From Rouxiella aceris (GTDB taxonomy: Bacteria; Pseudomonadota; Gammaproteobacteria; Enterobacterales; Enterobacteriaceae), in the NCBI RefSeq assembly GCF_012933545.1, contig NZ_JAADJU010000004.1:62001-126000 (forward strand): a stretch of DNA of 64,000 nt, given 5' to 3'. This document shows, piece after piece, positions 38,419-49,336 of this stretch (position 1 is the stretch's first letter; each line of letters starts with the position of its first letter). The notes under the pieces were generated by a model that did no database searches, was not told the origin of the DNA, and saw only the letters and a program-made list of their open reading frames with translations. The position numbers and the translations under genes are program-made.

Positions 38419-39051
38419 ATGATTATGACTAAATTCTTTGTTAAAAATCACAATGTTAAACGTTTCAGCCGCCCGGCACGTCAGGGAAGCATCCTCGCGG
38501 ATCACGCGCGTAAAGTGCTGGTTTTCAACAAGCCTTTTGATGTGTTACCACAATTCACCGACGAATCGGGACGCGCTACGTTAAAAGATTACATTCCGGT
38601 CACCGACGTCTATGCTGCGGGCAGACTCGATCGGGACAGCGAAGGTCTGTTGGTTCTAACCAATGACGGCCAACTGCAGGCACGGCTGACCCAACCCGGC
38701 AAGCGTACCGCCAAAATTTATTATGCCCAGGTTGAGGGTGAGCCCGATGAAGCGGCATTGCAGGCATTCAGAAGCGGGCTGCCGCTAAAAGATGGCCAGA
38801 CGCTGGCCGCCGGCATTGAGCGGGTCGCCGAGCCAGAGTGGCTGTGGCCGCGTGTCCCGCCCATTCGTGAACGCAAAAATATTGCGACCTGTTGGCTAAA
38901 AATAACGCTCTACGAGGGAAGAAACCGGCAGGTTCGTCGCATGACGGCACATATCGGCTATCCTACATTACGGCTTATCCGTTACAGCATGGGTGAGTTG
39001 ACGCTTGGCGATTTAGCCCCCGGACAGTGGAAGGAAATATCCTATGTTTAA
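38419..39051 (+). CDS. rluE: 23S rRNA pseudouridine(2457) synthase
   Basis: RsuA-family pseudouridine synthase acting on U2457 of 23S rRNA. The catalytic aspartate is in [19 protein letters not shown]; the C-terminal [25 protein letters not shown] is the second family signature. It has 210 residues against 217 in E. coli. Either ATG 38419 or ATG 38425 could start it. A TATAAT box lies at 38391-38396, which suits a promoter. The last eight bases overlap nudJ. Confidence 0.95.
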   Translation: MIMTKFFVKNHNVKRFSRPARQGSILADHARKVLVFNKPFDVLPQFTDESGRATLKDYIPVTDVYAAGRLDRDSEGLLVLTNDGQLQARLTQPGKRTAKIYYAQVEGEPDEAALQAFRSGLPLKDGQTLAAGIERVAEPEWLWPRVPPIRERKNIATCWLKITLYEGRNRQVRRMTAHIGYPTLRLIRYSMGELTLGDLAPGQWKEISYV

Positions 39052-39490
39052 ACCGCACGTCACCCTTGCCTGCGTAGTTCAGGCGGAAGGCAAATTTTTG
39101 CTGGTAGAAGAGATGATCAACGGCAAACTGACCCTCAACCAGCCGGCGGGTCACCTTGAAGCCAATGAGACGCTGCTGGCCGCGGCGCGGCGCGAGCTGT
39201 TGGAAGAAACCGGGATCGACGCGCAACCGCAGTTTTTTCTCGGTTTACATCAGTGGCAAGCCCCGGACAGTACCCCCTTCCTGCGTTTTGCCTTTGTGCT
39301 GGATTTGCCGGCCATCGTCGACACTGCCCCGCAGGACTCGGATATTTCCGGCTGTTGCTGGCTCAGTGCCGAGGAAATTTTTGCCTCAGACCAACTAAGG
39401 TCGCCGCTGGTGGCCGAAAGTATTCGCCTCTATCAGCAAGCGGCGCGATATCCCCTGAGTTTGCTGGGCAATTTCAATTTACCGCAGTAA
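39044..39490 (+). CDS. nudJ: Nudix phosphohydrolase NudJ
   Basis: Hydrolyses HMP-pyrophosphate (a thiamine intermediate) and nucleoside tri- and diphosphates in E. coli. The Nudix box spans residues 36-58, pattern GHLEAN-E...RELLEETGI, complete. Length is 148 against 153 in E. coli. ATG 39044 overlaps the end of rluE, so the two are likely co-translated, and mnmA follows after a 280-base gap. Confidence 0.95.
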   Translation: MFKPHVTLACVVQAEGKFLLVEEMINGKLTLNQPAGHLEANETLLAAARRELLEETGIDAQPQFFLGLHQWQAPDSTPFLRFAFVLDLPAIVDTAPQDSDISGCCWLSAEEIFASDQLRSPLVAESIRLYQQAARYPLSLLGNFNLPQ

Positions 39491-39770
39491 AGGCCCGCTG
39501 CGCGCCAGGCCGCACTAATCACCGGTGCAGCCAGGCGGTCAACGTGATAAAATTCCGCGCTTATATTTTGGCAGCCGCCAGGCTGTCAGCGATAAACCGC
39601 ACGCCAACTTGGGTGCACGGGGCATAATCTTATGCCGCTATCTCCCTTGATCGCAGAATGCTTCTGCCATATCAACGGGATAATGCTCGTCTAAAACGCT
39701 GTTGACACGCGGCCTTCATCCTCGTGCGGATGGTGTTTAACGAGTGGTGATCCTCTGTTTTGGAACTGCT

Positions 39771-40895
39771 ATGTCAGACAACAGTCAGAAAAAAGTAATC
39801 GTCGGCATGTCCGGCGGCGTCGACTCCTCGGTATCTGCCTATCTCCTGCAACAACAGGGATATCAGGTCGAGGGACTCTTTATGAAGAATTGGGAAGAGG
39901 ACGACGACGAAGAGTATTGTTCAGCAGCCACCGATCTTGCCGATGCGCAGGCGGTATGCGACAAGCTGGGCATAAAACTGCACACGGTAAATTTTGCCGC
40001 AGAATACTGGGACAATGTGTTTGAACACTTTCTGCAAGAATATAAGGCAGGACGCACCCCTAACCCGGATATTTTGTGCAATAAAGAGATCAAGTTTAAA
40101 GCCTTTCTGGAGTTCGCCGCTGAGGATTTGGGGGCTGATTATATTGCCACCGGTCACTATGTGCGCCGCCAGGACAGCAATGGCCGCAGCCAACTGCTGC
40201 GTGGCATCGACGGCAATAAAGACCAGAGCTATTTTCTCTATACGCTCGGCAGCGAGCAAATTGCTCAGAGCCTGTTCCCGGTCGGTGAGCTGGAAAAACC
40301 GGAAGTTCGCCGCATTGCCGAACAGCTGGATTTGATCACCGCCAAGAAGAAAGACTCCACTGGTATCTGCTTTATTGGCGAACGTAAATTCAGCGAGTTT
40401 CTTGGCCGCTATCTGCCGGCACAACCGGGCGTGATCAAAAGCGTCGACGGCCAGGAAATGGGTCAGCATCAGGGGCTGATGTACCACACGCTCGGACAGC
40501 GCAAAGGACTGGGGATCGGCGGCCAAAAGGATGGCGGTGAGGATCCCTGGTATGTGGTCGATAAAGACGTTGCCAACAACATTCTCTATGTGGCGCAAGG
40601 TCATGAGCATCCACGTCTGATGTCTGTTGGGCTGATTGCCCAGCAACTGGACTGGGTCGATCGTCAGCCGTTAACCGAGCCGCTGCACTGCGTGGTAAAA
40701 ACCCGTTATCGCCAGCAAGATATTCCCTGCCTGGTGACGCCGTTAGACGATCAACGCATTGAAGTACGTTTCGAATCTCCGGTAGCGGCGGTGACACCGG
40801 GACAATCAGCCGTCTTCTATCAAGGTGAACTCTGCCTTGGTGGCGGCGTGATTGAACAGCGCATTCCGCTGGTATCCCAAGAAAACGGCATTTAA
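39771..40895 (+). CDS. mnmA: tRNA-specific 2-thiouridylase
   Basis: Adds sulfur at C2 of the wobble uridine in tRNAs for Lys, Glu and Gln, taking it from the TusE relay. The PP-loop SGGVDSS is at 14-20 and the catalytic cysteines are Cys103 (DILCNKE) and Cys200 (STGICFIG). From ATG 39771 the protein has 374 residues (E. coli 368); an open extension to 39744 has no family match. In E. coli hflD follows directly. Here the mnmA stop shares the bases TTTAAA with the stop of an oppositely oriented orphan gene, and hflD lies 2.4 kb away. Confidence 0.96.
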   Translation: MSDNSQKKVIVGMSGGVDSSVSAYLLQQQGYQVEGLFMKNWEEDDDEEYCSAATDLADAQAVCDKLGIKLHTVNFAAEYWDNVFEHFLQEYKAGRTPNPDILCNKEIKFKAFLEFAAEDLGADYIATGHYVRRQDSNGRSQLLRGIDGNKDQSYFLYTLGSEQIAQSLFPVGELEKPEVRRIAEQLDLITAKKKDSTGICFIGERKFSEFLGRYLPAQPGVIKSVDGQEMGQHQGLMYHTLGQRKGLGIGGQKDGGEDPWYVVDKDVANNILYVAQGHEHPRLMSVGLIAQQLDWVDRQPLTEPLHCVVKTRYRQQDIPCLVTPLDDQRIEVRFESPVAAVTPGQSAVFYQGELCLGGGVIEQRIPLVSQENGI

Positions 40896-42313
40896 ACACG
40901 CCGTAAATCAGCTGGCCCGTCAGAGGAGGGAAGAATTTGTCTATCCCGATCCGGGGCCATCTGTTGAAATATCGGGGTGATATTTTCTTTGCGGATAATA
41001 TAGCCGTTTATTTGTTGGATAGTATCGGCAATAATATCATCAAATTGCTGGACAACATTTAAGTTATGCAAATTCATTTGATGATGAGTATTAAGCCAGT
41101 AAATATTTTCATCACTGTGCTCTTCCGATATTAACACATTAGGGTGATTATCATTCCAGGTACGGGTGATTTCAAATTCGGTTTCAATGCGATTTATTAA
41201 TGTCTGCACTTCATCCTGATTGCTTCTTAATAATATTCTGAGTTGTCCCAACTCCTCAGGTATCTGCAATAATGCATTATAATCCTGTGCCCTTATTGCG
41301 GTCAGTGCCCGCGATCTGATAGCGGTAAAACGTTGCTGAACAGGCGTGTAGTGCTGCTCGGATTCTATATTTAGCTGCTCAATCTCGGTTTGCATTTGCG
41401 TCGTATATTCTTGCCACTCAGGAGGATCTTGGTCAAAATTACTCGCTGCTCCAAGACCAGAGGTCCCCTCACCGTAGGGATCCTCTTTTGCCCCGCCCTT
41501 TAACGCCAGTTTTCGCCACTCGCCGTTTTGTTCAACTCCGACACCATAAAATTTCAGGTTGGTACCCAGCTTATCGTGGGCAAGATAAAGATCGTAATGG
41601 TTACTGTTAACCGCCTGACGGGCATAGATCGTGCTGCCCGGTGGCCCGCTCAGCGTGGTAAGTCGATAATCCTCGCCAGGTACGGCAGGCGTGCGCGCAT
41701 TATTGGCCGCTGGCGAGTCACTGCCCTGCGCGATGAGGTGTGTATTGGCCGTATGGGCATGACCCACCGTGCCTGGCGTTGACTGCTGCTGGCGCGGATG
41801 ACTTGCCCGCGGCGCGGCAAGTAGCGGTTTGCCAGAAGAGGTTGAACTGACGGATGCCAGACTTTCTGCGCGCGATAATGTTTTGCTGCGATAGCCAAAC
41901 GGAATATTATCAATTAATTTACTGCCCGTTCTGTCAACAGAATAACTGGCCATTTCCAGCTCATGGTAATTGATGATTTTCTGTAGGGTTTCACTAGTGA
42001 GAACTTGGCGGATATTATCCCAAAACGTGCGCCAATATTTTTTTAGCTCGCCAACAATCCAGGCGATATCCGGCGGGTCCTCTGCCTGATAGATAGCGGA
42101 TCCATACGAGGGGTCATAAAATTGTTTTTTATTCTGCGCATTTTTTTGTTGCCGGTACTGATATTCTATTTCCTCGCTGGTAGAGAGTATTTGCCGATCG
42201 CCAGTTTTATTTCGCTGTCGAGATGCAAAGGCAATATCCGTGGCGGGTGGTTTTTCTTGAGGACTCACGACAGGGGGTAATAAAGAACGGCGGTCAGTGG
42301 ACATTAACTTCAT
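40892..42313 (-). CDS. Orphan protein of unknown function (473 aa, no cysteine)
   Basis: I recognise no family. The 473-residue product has no cysteine, signal peptide or membrane helix. Residues 1-60 are polar and likely disordered; 80-145 include a Trp-rich helical part ([10 protein letters not shown]); 146-215 are a Ser/Pro/Ala/Thr-rich linker; 225-275 look like beta strands ([20 protein letters not shown]); 297-450 are Gln/Glu-rich helices. This layout is seen in secreted effectors and toxins, but that is inference. AAGGAT six bases before ATG 42313 supports the start. Both ends of the gene are AT-richer than the neighbours, and it separates mnmA from hflD, so it was probably acquired. 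Its stop overlaps that of mnmA by four bases. Confidence 0.75.
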   Translation of the reverse strand: MKLMSTDRRSLLPPVVSPQEKPPATDIAFASRQRNKTGDRQILSTSEEIEYQYRQQKNAQNKKQFYDPSYGSAIYQAEDPPDIAWIVGELKKYWRTFWDNIRQVLTSETLQKIINYHELEMASYSVDRTGSKLIDNIPFGYRSKTLSRAESLASVSSTSSGKPLLAAPRASHPRQQQSTPGTVGHAHTANTHLIAQGSDSPAANNARTPAVPGEDYRLTTLSGPPGSTIYARQAVNSNHYDLYLAHDKLGTNLKFYGVGVEQNGEWRKLALKGGAKEDPYGEGTSGLGAASNFDQDPPEWQEYTTQMQTEIEQLNIESEQHYTPVQQRFTAIRSRALTAIRAQDYNALLQIPEELGQLRILLRSNQDEVQTLINRIETEFEITRTWNDNHPNVLISEEHSDENIYWLNTHHQMNLHNLNVVQQFDDIIADTIQQINGYIIRKENITPIFQQMAPDRDRQILPSSDGPADLRRV

Positions 42314-42507
42314 ATTATATCCTTATTGATATCAACGGGAGAACAAGCCATCGGGAATACAGGTATTGGTGCAAAGAGACCCAGTAAATATTAAGTAGCA
42401 TTAAAAGATGGCGAGTTCCCGGAAAATTATCTCCGCCAGTTAGCCGGAGGTGCTAGTCGACCGGCTAACTGAAAGTTGATGATCTTCGGCGGCAGCCTGG
42501 GGGCTTT

Positions 42508-42939
42508 TTAGCCTTGTTCACCGCTCATGTCGGTGCTGACCTTCAAGGTATGCAGTTCAATGGCTTTTTGACGAATAAAATCGAGCTTGGCCTGCACATC
42601 AACCATTCCCCATATTGTTCCCTGCTGCTGGCGATAAAAATTATCCAGCGCGGAAAAATATGATTTTTGATAGGTCAGCCAGTCACGCTGCGATTGCACA
42701 ATGGCTTTTTTTACCTCGGCGGGCTGATCTTTCAGCAACGCCTGATACTGGACATTGAGCTCTTTATCCCATTCGGCGTACCCTTGCTGCAGGCAGGTTT
42801 CCGAATCTACCGTCGAGACGGCTTTCTGGGAACATGCCTGCAACTTTTGATCAATCGCCTTGCCCGGTGTCTCGGCATGGGCAGCGAGTGCGGTAAAAAA
42901 GAGTCCGCTGCTGAGCACTAATAAAGTTAACTTATTCAT
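42508..42939 (-). CDS. LprI/DUF1311-family periplasmic protein
   Basis: A 143-residue exported protein: signal peptide 1-22 (ending AAHA), then a helical domain with Cys36 and Cys49 and the family-type core CLQQGYAEWDKELNVQYQALL and VQSQRDWLTYQ. DUF1311 proteins include LprI, reported to inhibit lysozyme in mycobacteria. AAGGATATTTAA precedes ATG 42939. It is transcribed in the same direction as the 473-residue orphan, 194 bases upstream of it, and the two were probably inserted together. Confidence 0.8.
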   Translation of the reverse strand: MNKLTLLVLSSGLFFTALAAHAETPGKAIDQKLQACSQKAVSTVDSETCLQQGYAEWDKELNVQYQALLKDQPAEVKKAIVQSQRDWLTYQKSYFSALDNFYRQQQGTIWGMVDVQAKLDFIRQKAIELHTLKVSTDMSGEQG

Positions 42940-43267
42940 TTAAATATCCTTTCTATAAATCTACAGTCATTGGCCTGGCGGCCAGGCGATCAGCACGCGG
43001 CGGCAACGACATCGGGAGGTAACAGTTAACCAGCAAGATGAACACCGCTTACCCAGGCTTACCGATGCCCATGGCAAACCCACAATCGCTGGCTTGGCTA
43101 TCGCAAGTTTAGGCTACCGGCGCTATTTTATCGGCTAAGCTGACATATTCACTGCTTTTCGGCGCTGTGTTTAGCCGCAGTTTTATGGCATGATCTGTCG
43201 CCATTAGTTGGACCCCCGCAAACAAGTCGCAGGACGTTGCTGTCGAATACCGCTTACAGGAGTAACC
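42940..43267. other. Spacer between the inserted pair and hflD
   Basis: 328 bases containing the divergent promoters of the LprI-like gene and hflD. I see no operator, RNA gene or credible short frame; an open frame from 43208 runs into hflD but lacks a family match. Confidence 0.35.
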
Positions 43268-43894
43268 GTGGCCAAAAATTACTATGACATTACGCTGGCA
43301 CTGGCGGGCATTTGCCAGTCCGCGCGTTTGGTTCAACAGTTGGCTCACGAAGGCAATTGCGCAAAAGAAGAAATGACCGTATCGCTGCGCAGCTTGCTTG
43401 AAATGAATCCAGCGTCAACGCTTGCCGTTTACGGTAACAATGAAGGCAATCTGAAAATGGGCCTGGAGACCTTGATGGGCGTACTCAATGCCAATCGTCA
43501 GGGACTCGGTGCCGAGCTGACCCGTTATGTGTTGAGCCTGATGGTCCTGGAGCGCAAGCTGCATGCCAAAAAAGCCTCGATGGAGCAACTTGGCCAGCGT
43601 ATCGAACAGCTTGATCGTCAGTTGGCGCATTTCGACCTGGAGTCAGAGCAAATGCTCAGTTCGCTGGCAGCAATTTACGTGGATATCGTTAGCCCGGTCG
43701 GCCCGCGCATCCAGGTAGTGGGTTCACCGGCAATTTTGCAGAACACCCAGATTCAGGCTAAAGTCCGGGCCGTACTTCTCGCGGGGATCCGCGCGACTGT
43801 ATTGTGGCAGCAAGTAGGCGGTGGTCGTCTGCAGCTAATGTTTTCTCGTAACCGATTGTTCGAACAGGCAAAAAGCATTCTCGCCCGTTGCTGA
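43268..43894 (+). CDS. hflD: HflD, high-frequency-lysogenization protein
   Basis: Membrane-associated helical protein of 208 residues (E. coli 213); in E. coli it binds phage lambda CII and limits lysogeny. The GTG at 43268 is chosen because AGGAG lies six bases before it and the product begins with [21 protein letters not shown]-like family sequence. [16 protein letters not shown] and [20 protein letters not shown] are the conserved parts. The C-terminus is five residues shorter. purB follows after 88 bases that hold a 9-bp hairpin (43908-43945). Confidence 0.95.
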   Translation: MAKNYYDITLALAGICQSARLVQQLAHEGNCAKEEMTVSLRSLLEMNPASTLAVYGNNEGNLKMGLETLMGVLNANRQGLGAELTRYVLSLMVLERKLHAKKASMEQLGQRIEQLDRQLAHFDLESEQMLSSLAAIYVDIVSPVGPRIQVVGSPAILQNTQIQAKVRAVLLAGIRATVLWQQVGGGRLQLMFSRNRLFEQAKSILARC

Positions 43895-43946
43895 AAATCT
43901 GATTTGCTATACCTGCTGCGTGGTTTTAACCCGCTGGCAGGTATAA

Positions 43947-45353
<1,407 letters not shown>

Positions 45354-45380
45354 TCGCCCCTGATTTAAGACCGCCATACA

Positions 45381-45414
45381 TAGCCAGCAGAAAACAGCCG
45401 TTTTCTGCTGGCTA
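45381..45414 (+). terminator. Terminator after purB
   Basis: A perfect 15-bp stem, TAGCCAGCAGAAAAC with GTTTTCTGCTGGCTA, closes on a 4-base loop AGCC. It lies 27 bases after the purB stop; only a weak T-rich stretch follows. Confidence 0.75.
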
Positions 45415-45508
45415 TACTGTTTAATTTCCCCCCCCAGCCCGCCATGCCAAAAATTTCTCAGTTTGGCTTTTTTTCTTATTTATATTTCGTTTATATTTTC
45501 TATCTTAT

Positions 45509-45543
45509 GGTTGATATCGGGTTTATCTTCTAGCGAAGATAAT
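45509..45543 (+). promoter_or_regulatory. PhoP box and -10 of phoPQ
   Basis: GGTTGA-TATCG-GGTTTA (45509-45525) fits the PhoP direct repeat with one mismatch. Twelve bases later GATAAT (45538-45543) is a good -10. The spacing equals that of the mgrB promoter, so PhoP should activate its own operon. Confidence 0.85.
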
Positions 45544-45570
45544 GTGCCGAAACCAAAACCGGAGAATATT

Positions 45571-46251
45571 ATGCGAATTTTAGTCGTTGAAGATAATGCC
45601 TTACTACGTCACCATCTTTCCGTACAGCTCCGCGAAATGGGCAACCAGGTTGACTCGGCCGAAGATGCAAAAGAAGCCGATTACTTTCTGCAGGAACATG
45701 CACCAGATATTGCCATTGTCGATCTCGGTCTTCCCGGAGAAGATGGTTTAAGCATGATCCAGCGCTGGCGTACTCATCAGGTCAAACTGCCTATTCTGGT
45801 GCTGACCGCCCGTGAAAGCTGGCAGGATAAGGTGGCGGTACTTGAAGCTGGTGCCGACGACTATGTCACTAAACCTTTTCATCTCGAAGAAGTCATTGCC
45901 CGTATGCAGGCATTAATGCGACGCAACAGCGGCCTGGCATCGCAGGTTATCGCCCTGCCCCCTTTTGTTATCGATCTCTCACGACGCGAACTCACCGTCA
46001 ATGATCAACCGGTAAAGCTGACTGCCTTTGAATACACCATAATTGAAACCCTGATCCGCAACGCCGGTAAAGTGGTCAGTAAAGATAGTCTGATGCTACA
46101 GCTTTATCCTGATGCCGAACTGCGAGAAAGCCATACCGTAGATGTGCTGATGGGTCGTCTGCGTAAAAAGCTGCAAGTCGAGCACCCAATTGACGTCATT
46201 ACTACCGTTCGAGGTCAGGGTTACCGCTTTGACATTCGGGCATCAAACTGA
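45571..46251 (+). CDS. phoP: Response regulator PhoP
   Basis: OmpR-family transcription factor controlling Mg2+ and antimicrobial-peptide responses. From ATG 45571 (GGAG six bases before) it has 226 residues (E. coli 223). The receiver domain shows acid residues in VVEDN, the phospho-acceptor Asp51 in VDLGLPG and the conserved Lys in TKPF; the winged-helix domain carries [16 protein letters not shown] and the end [10 protein letters not shown]. The frame is open further upstream to 45463 but that region holds the promoter. The stop overlaps the phoQ start (TGATG). Confidence 0.98.
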   Translation: MRILVVEDNALLRHHLSVQLREMGNQVDSAEDAKEADYFLQEHAPDIAIVDLGLPGEDGLSMIQRWRTHQVKLPILVLTARESWQDKVAVLEAGADDYVTKPFHLEEVIARMQALMRRNSGLASQVIALPPFVIDLSRRELTVNDQPVKLTAFEYTIIETLIRNAGKVVSKDSLMLQLYPDAELRESHTVDVLMGRLRKKLQVEHPIDVITTVRGQGYRFDIRASN

Positions 46252-47705
46252 TGCCGTTAAAAACCAAGAACCCTTTTTCACTTCGCTCACGTTATATGAT
46301 GGCCACCGCAGCGGTGGTGCTGGCGCTTTCCCTTGCCTACGGTCTGGTGGCCGTTGTCGGCTATATGGTCAGTTTTGATAAAACCGCCTATCGTCTGCTA
46401 CGCGGTGAAAGCAATCTGTTTTTTAGTCTGGCGCAGTGGCATGACGACAAACTGACCATCAATGTCCCCCCCGATCTGGATCTCAATTTTCCAACGCTGG
46501 TATTTATTTATAGCAGTGACGGCAAACTGCTGTGGGCACAGCGTCGCGTTCCGGAACTGGAAGCGCGTATCAGTAAATCCTGGCTCAACAAGGCGGGCTT
46601 TTATGAACTGGACACCGACACCCAGGTTTCCAGCGAGGTGGTGGGTAACAACCCCCGGGCGCAAAATCAACTTAAAAATTACGATGTCACCGATGCCAGC
46701 GCCATGACCCACTCGGTGGCGGTTAATGCCTATGCCGCGACGCCTCGCCTGCCCGCCCTCAATATTGTGGTGATCGACAGCGTCCCGCAGGAGTTACAGC
46801 ACTCTGATCTGGTATGGGAATGGTTTAGCTATGTGCTATTGGCCAATCTGTTGCTGGTGGTGCCTCTGTTGTGGCTGGTGGCCTACTGGAGTTTACGGCC
46901 AATCAAGGCATTGAGTAGCCAGATTGCCGAGCTGGAAACCAAAGAACGCGAGTTGCTTGATGAACATACGCCGCGAGAACTGCGCGGTCTGGTGCGCAAC
47001 CTCAATGTATTATTGAGCAGTGAACGTGGCCGTTATGACCGCTACCGCACCACCCTCGCCGATTTGACCCACAGTCTGAAAACCCCGCTGGCAGTATTGC
47101 AAACCACTCTGCGTTCGCTACGCAACGGTCAGCAAATGAGCATTGAACAGGCCGAGCCGATCATGCTGGAGCAGATCAGCCGGATCTCCCAGCAAATTGG
47201 CTATTATCTGCATCGCGCCACCCTGCGTTCCGAGCATCTGATCCTGGTGCGGGAAATTCACTCGGTCCCGGCACTGCTCGACAGTCTTTGCTCGGCGCTC
47301 AATAAAGTTTACCAGCGTAAAGGCGTGGTACTGACTCTGGATATTTCGCCGGAAATTACCTTTATTGGCGAGAAAAATGATTTTATGGAAGTGATGGGCA
47401 ATGTAATCGACAACGCCTGCAAATATTGTCTGGAGTTCGTAGAAATCAGTGCCGTCCATACTGAAAATGAGTTGGTGATCCTGGTGGAGGACGATGGTCC
47501 CGGAATTGCCGAGCATCAACGGGAACTGATCTTCAAGCGCGGCCAGCGGGCGGATACCCTGCGCCCGGGCCAGGGTCTGGGCCTGGCGCTGGCCAGCGAA
47601 CTGATTGAACAGTATGACGGCAAGATCCTGATTGGTGACAGCCCACTGGGCGGTGCCAGCATGCGCATCTGTTTTGGGCAACAGCATGACAGCGACCAGC
47701 CCTGA
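46251..47705 (+). CDS. phoQ: Sensor histidine kinase PhoQ
   Basis: Inner-membrane kinase for PhoP, 484 residues (E. coli 486). Transmembrane helices lie near 17-38 and 191-213 around a PAS-like periplasmic domain; then HAMP, HisKA with His274 ([12 protein letters not shown]) and an ATPase domain ([24 protein letters not shown]). The periplasmic membrane-facing segment, rich in Asp and Glu in E. coli (EDDDDAE), is here [10 protein letters not shown] (141-150), with only two acids. This may change sensing of divalent cations and cationic peptides. mgrB, its inhibitor, is also in the window. Confidence 0.97.
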   Translation: MPLKTKNPFSLRSRYMMATAAVVLALSLAYGLVAVVGYMVSFDKTAYRLLRGESNLFFSLAQWHDDKLTINVPPDLDLNFPTLVFIYSSDGKLLWAQRRVPELEARISKSWLNKAGFYELDTDTQVSSEVVGNNPRAQNQLKNYDVTDASAMTHSVAVNAYAATPRLPALNIVVIDSVPQELQHSDLVWEWFSYVLLANLLLVVPLLWLVAYWSLRPIKALSSQIAELETKERELLDEHTPRELRGLVRNLNVLLSSERGRYDRYRTTLADLTHSLKTPLAVLQTTLRSLRNGQQMSIEQAEPIMLEQISRISQQIGYYLHRATLRSEHLILVREIHSVPALLDSLCSALNKVYQRKGVVLTLDISPEITFIGEKNDFMEVMGNVIDNACKYCLEFVEISAVHTENELVILVEDDGPGIAEHQRELIFKRGQRADTLRPGQGLGLALASELIEQYDGKILIGDSPLGGASMRICFGQQHDSDQP

Positions 47706-47837
47706 CACTTTTGCCATACGTGCGTTATAAGCATACTTGCGCTATCGGCGCTAAAATTTGCTGATGATGAGCGCAACTCGCAACAGAATGTTCCGTTATA
47801 ATCCTTGTCAGACTCTATCAATCCGTGGAAGAAAAAA

Positions 47838-48959
47838 ATGGATTATCAACTTGATCTAGACTGGAACGATTTTCTGGCGCGTTATTGGCAAAAACGTCCG
47901 GTACTGCTTAAACGCGGTTTTAAAAACTTTATTGATCCCCTCTCCCCGGATGAGCTGGCGGGTTTGGCGCTGGAAAGCGAAGTGGACAGCCGCCTGGTGA
48001 GTCATCAGGACGGACGCTGGCAAGTCAGCCATGGTCCCTTTGAAAGCTACGACCACCTGGGTGAAACCAACTGGTCGCTGTTAGTGCAAGCGGTTGACCA
48101 CTGGCATGAGCCTTCATCGCGACTGATGCGCCCTTTCCGTCATATTCCCGACTGGCGCATGGACGATCTGATGGTTTCCTTCTCGGTGCCCGGCGGCGGC
48201 GTTGGCCCGCATCTCGATCAGTATGATGTCTTTATTATTCAGGGCACTGGCCGTCGTCGCTGGCGGGTAGGCGAAAAAATCGCCCTCAAACAGCACAGTC
48301 CTCATCCCGACCTGCTGCAGGTGGCACCTTTTGACGCCATTATCGATGAAGAGATGGAACCAGGCGATATCCTTTATATTCCACCGGGATTCCCTCATGA
48401 GGGCTATTCGCTGGAAAACGCCCTTAACTACTCGGTAGGCTTTCGCGCCCCCAATGCCCGCGAATTGGTCAGTGGTTTTGCCGATTATGCGCTATCCCAT
48501 GAGTTGGGTAGCCAGCGTTATAGCGACGCGGACCTGGTTACCCGTGAACACCCTGCCGAAGTACAACAGTCGGAGCTGGATAAGCTGCGCGGCATGATGC
48601 TGGAACTGGTAGGCGATCCTCAACATTTCAATAGCTGGTTTGGCGAGTTTATTTCCCAGTCGCGGCACGAACTTGACGCTGCTCCGCCTGAACCGCCTTA
48701 CCAACCCGGCGAAATTTACGAGCTGATCACCGCCGGTGAGACGCTGCAACGCCTTGGTGGGTTGCGCGTATTGCGCGTCGGCGATAGCTGCTATGTTAAT
48801 GGTGAAGCAATGGTCACCGAGCAGATGCAAGCCGCCGATGCCTTAACCCGTCATACCACCATTACTCAGGAAATGCTTGGCGAAGCGCTGGAAGATCCTT
48901 CCTTCCTCGCCCTGCTCTGTGCGCTGATTAACAACGGCTACTGGTACTTTAACGATTAG
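47838..48959 (+). CDS. roxA: 50S ribosomal protein L16 arginine hydroxylase RoxA
   Basis: Fe(II)/2-oxoglutarate oxygenase (JmjC type, E. coli YcfD) that hydroxylates an arginine of ribosomal protein L16. It has 373 residues, the E. coli length, from ATG 47838 with GGAAG upstream. Iron ligands are His125 and Asp127 (GPHLDQYDVF) and His187 (FPHEGYS). A winged-helix domain follows. The 3' side carries an unusual tandem repeat. Confidence 0.96.
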   Translation: MDYQLDLDWNDFLARYWQKRPVLLKRGFKNFIDPLSPDELAGLALESEVDSRLVSHQDGRWQVSHGPFESYDHLGETNWSLLVQAVDHWHEPSSRLMRPFRHIPDWRMDDLMVSFSVPGGGVGPHLDQYDVFIIQGTGRRRWRVGEKIALKQHSPHPDLLQVAPFDAIIDEEMEPGDILYIPPGFPHEGYSLENALNYSVGFRAPNARELVSGFADYALSHELGSQRYSDADLVTREHPAEVQQSELDKLRGMMLELVGDPQHFNSWFGEFISQSRHELDAAPPEPPYQPGEIYELITAGETLQRLGGLRVLRVGDSCYVNGEAMVTEQMQAADALTRHTTITQEMLGEALEDPSFLALLCALINNGYWYFND

Positions 48960-48982
48960 TCTTGCAGTGCTGGCAATAAAAA

Positions 48983-49313
48983 AGGTGCGTCATTAGCGAC
49001 ACACCTGAGTTTGATGACAAAGTCGTCTTGAAGATCGAGATACCCGGGCATAGCACACCCAGGCGCGCTCCGGCGGGCAAGCCCGCTACGACCCCAACGG
49101 TGCACTTCCCTAATAACGGACTTTGTCAGCCGTCTGAGGTGCGTCATTAGGGACGCACCTGAGTTTGATGACCAAGTCGTCTTGATGATCGAGATACCCG
49201 GGCATAGCACACCCAGGGGCGCTCCGGCGGGCAAGCCCGCTACGACCCCAACGGTGCACTCACCCTAATCACGGACTTTGTCAGCCGTCTGAGGTGCGTC
49301 CATTCGCGACGCA
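48983..49313. repeat. Tandem 155-bp repeat after roxA
   Basis: Two near-identical units, 48983-49136 (154 bp) and 49137-49291 (155 bp), differ at about ten positions, and a third copy of only the first ~23 bases follows (49292-49313). Each unit starts with the hairpin AGGTGCGTC...GACGCACCT (one mismatch in unit one), holds the palindrome GGCGGGCAAGCCCGC, and ends GTCAGCCGTCTG. This looks like an extragenic repeat family (REP/BIME type) duplicated in place. Open frames across it are not coding. Confidence 0.85.
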
Positions 49314-49320
49314 CCTTTTC
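49293..49320 (+). terminator. Terminator formed by the last repeat hairpin
   Basis: GGTGCGTC (49293-49300) pairs with GACGCACC (49307-49314) and TTTTCGTTTT follows. It probably ends the roxA transcript; the same hairpin heads each of the two earlier repeat units. Confidence 0.75.
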
Positions 49321-49336
49321 GTTTTCCGCCAAAAAC

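Noticed and set aside
40435-40899. Leftward frame of 154 codons over the mnmA 3' end and the orphan stop
   Set aside because: Arginine/proline-rich shadow translation opposite mnmA without a start signal.
45463-45570. N-terminal extension of PhoP by 36 residues
   Set aside because: The extra segment covers the PhoP box and -10; ATG 45571 has a proper ribosome binding site and the family start.
48956-49234. Leftward frame of 92 codons through the repeat
   Set aside because: The translation repeats itself because the DNA does; no ribosome binding site.
48983-49313. CRISPR-like tandem repeat
   Set aside because: Only two long units that are identical throughout with no unique spacers and no cas genes; it is a duplication of an extragenic repeat.
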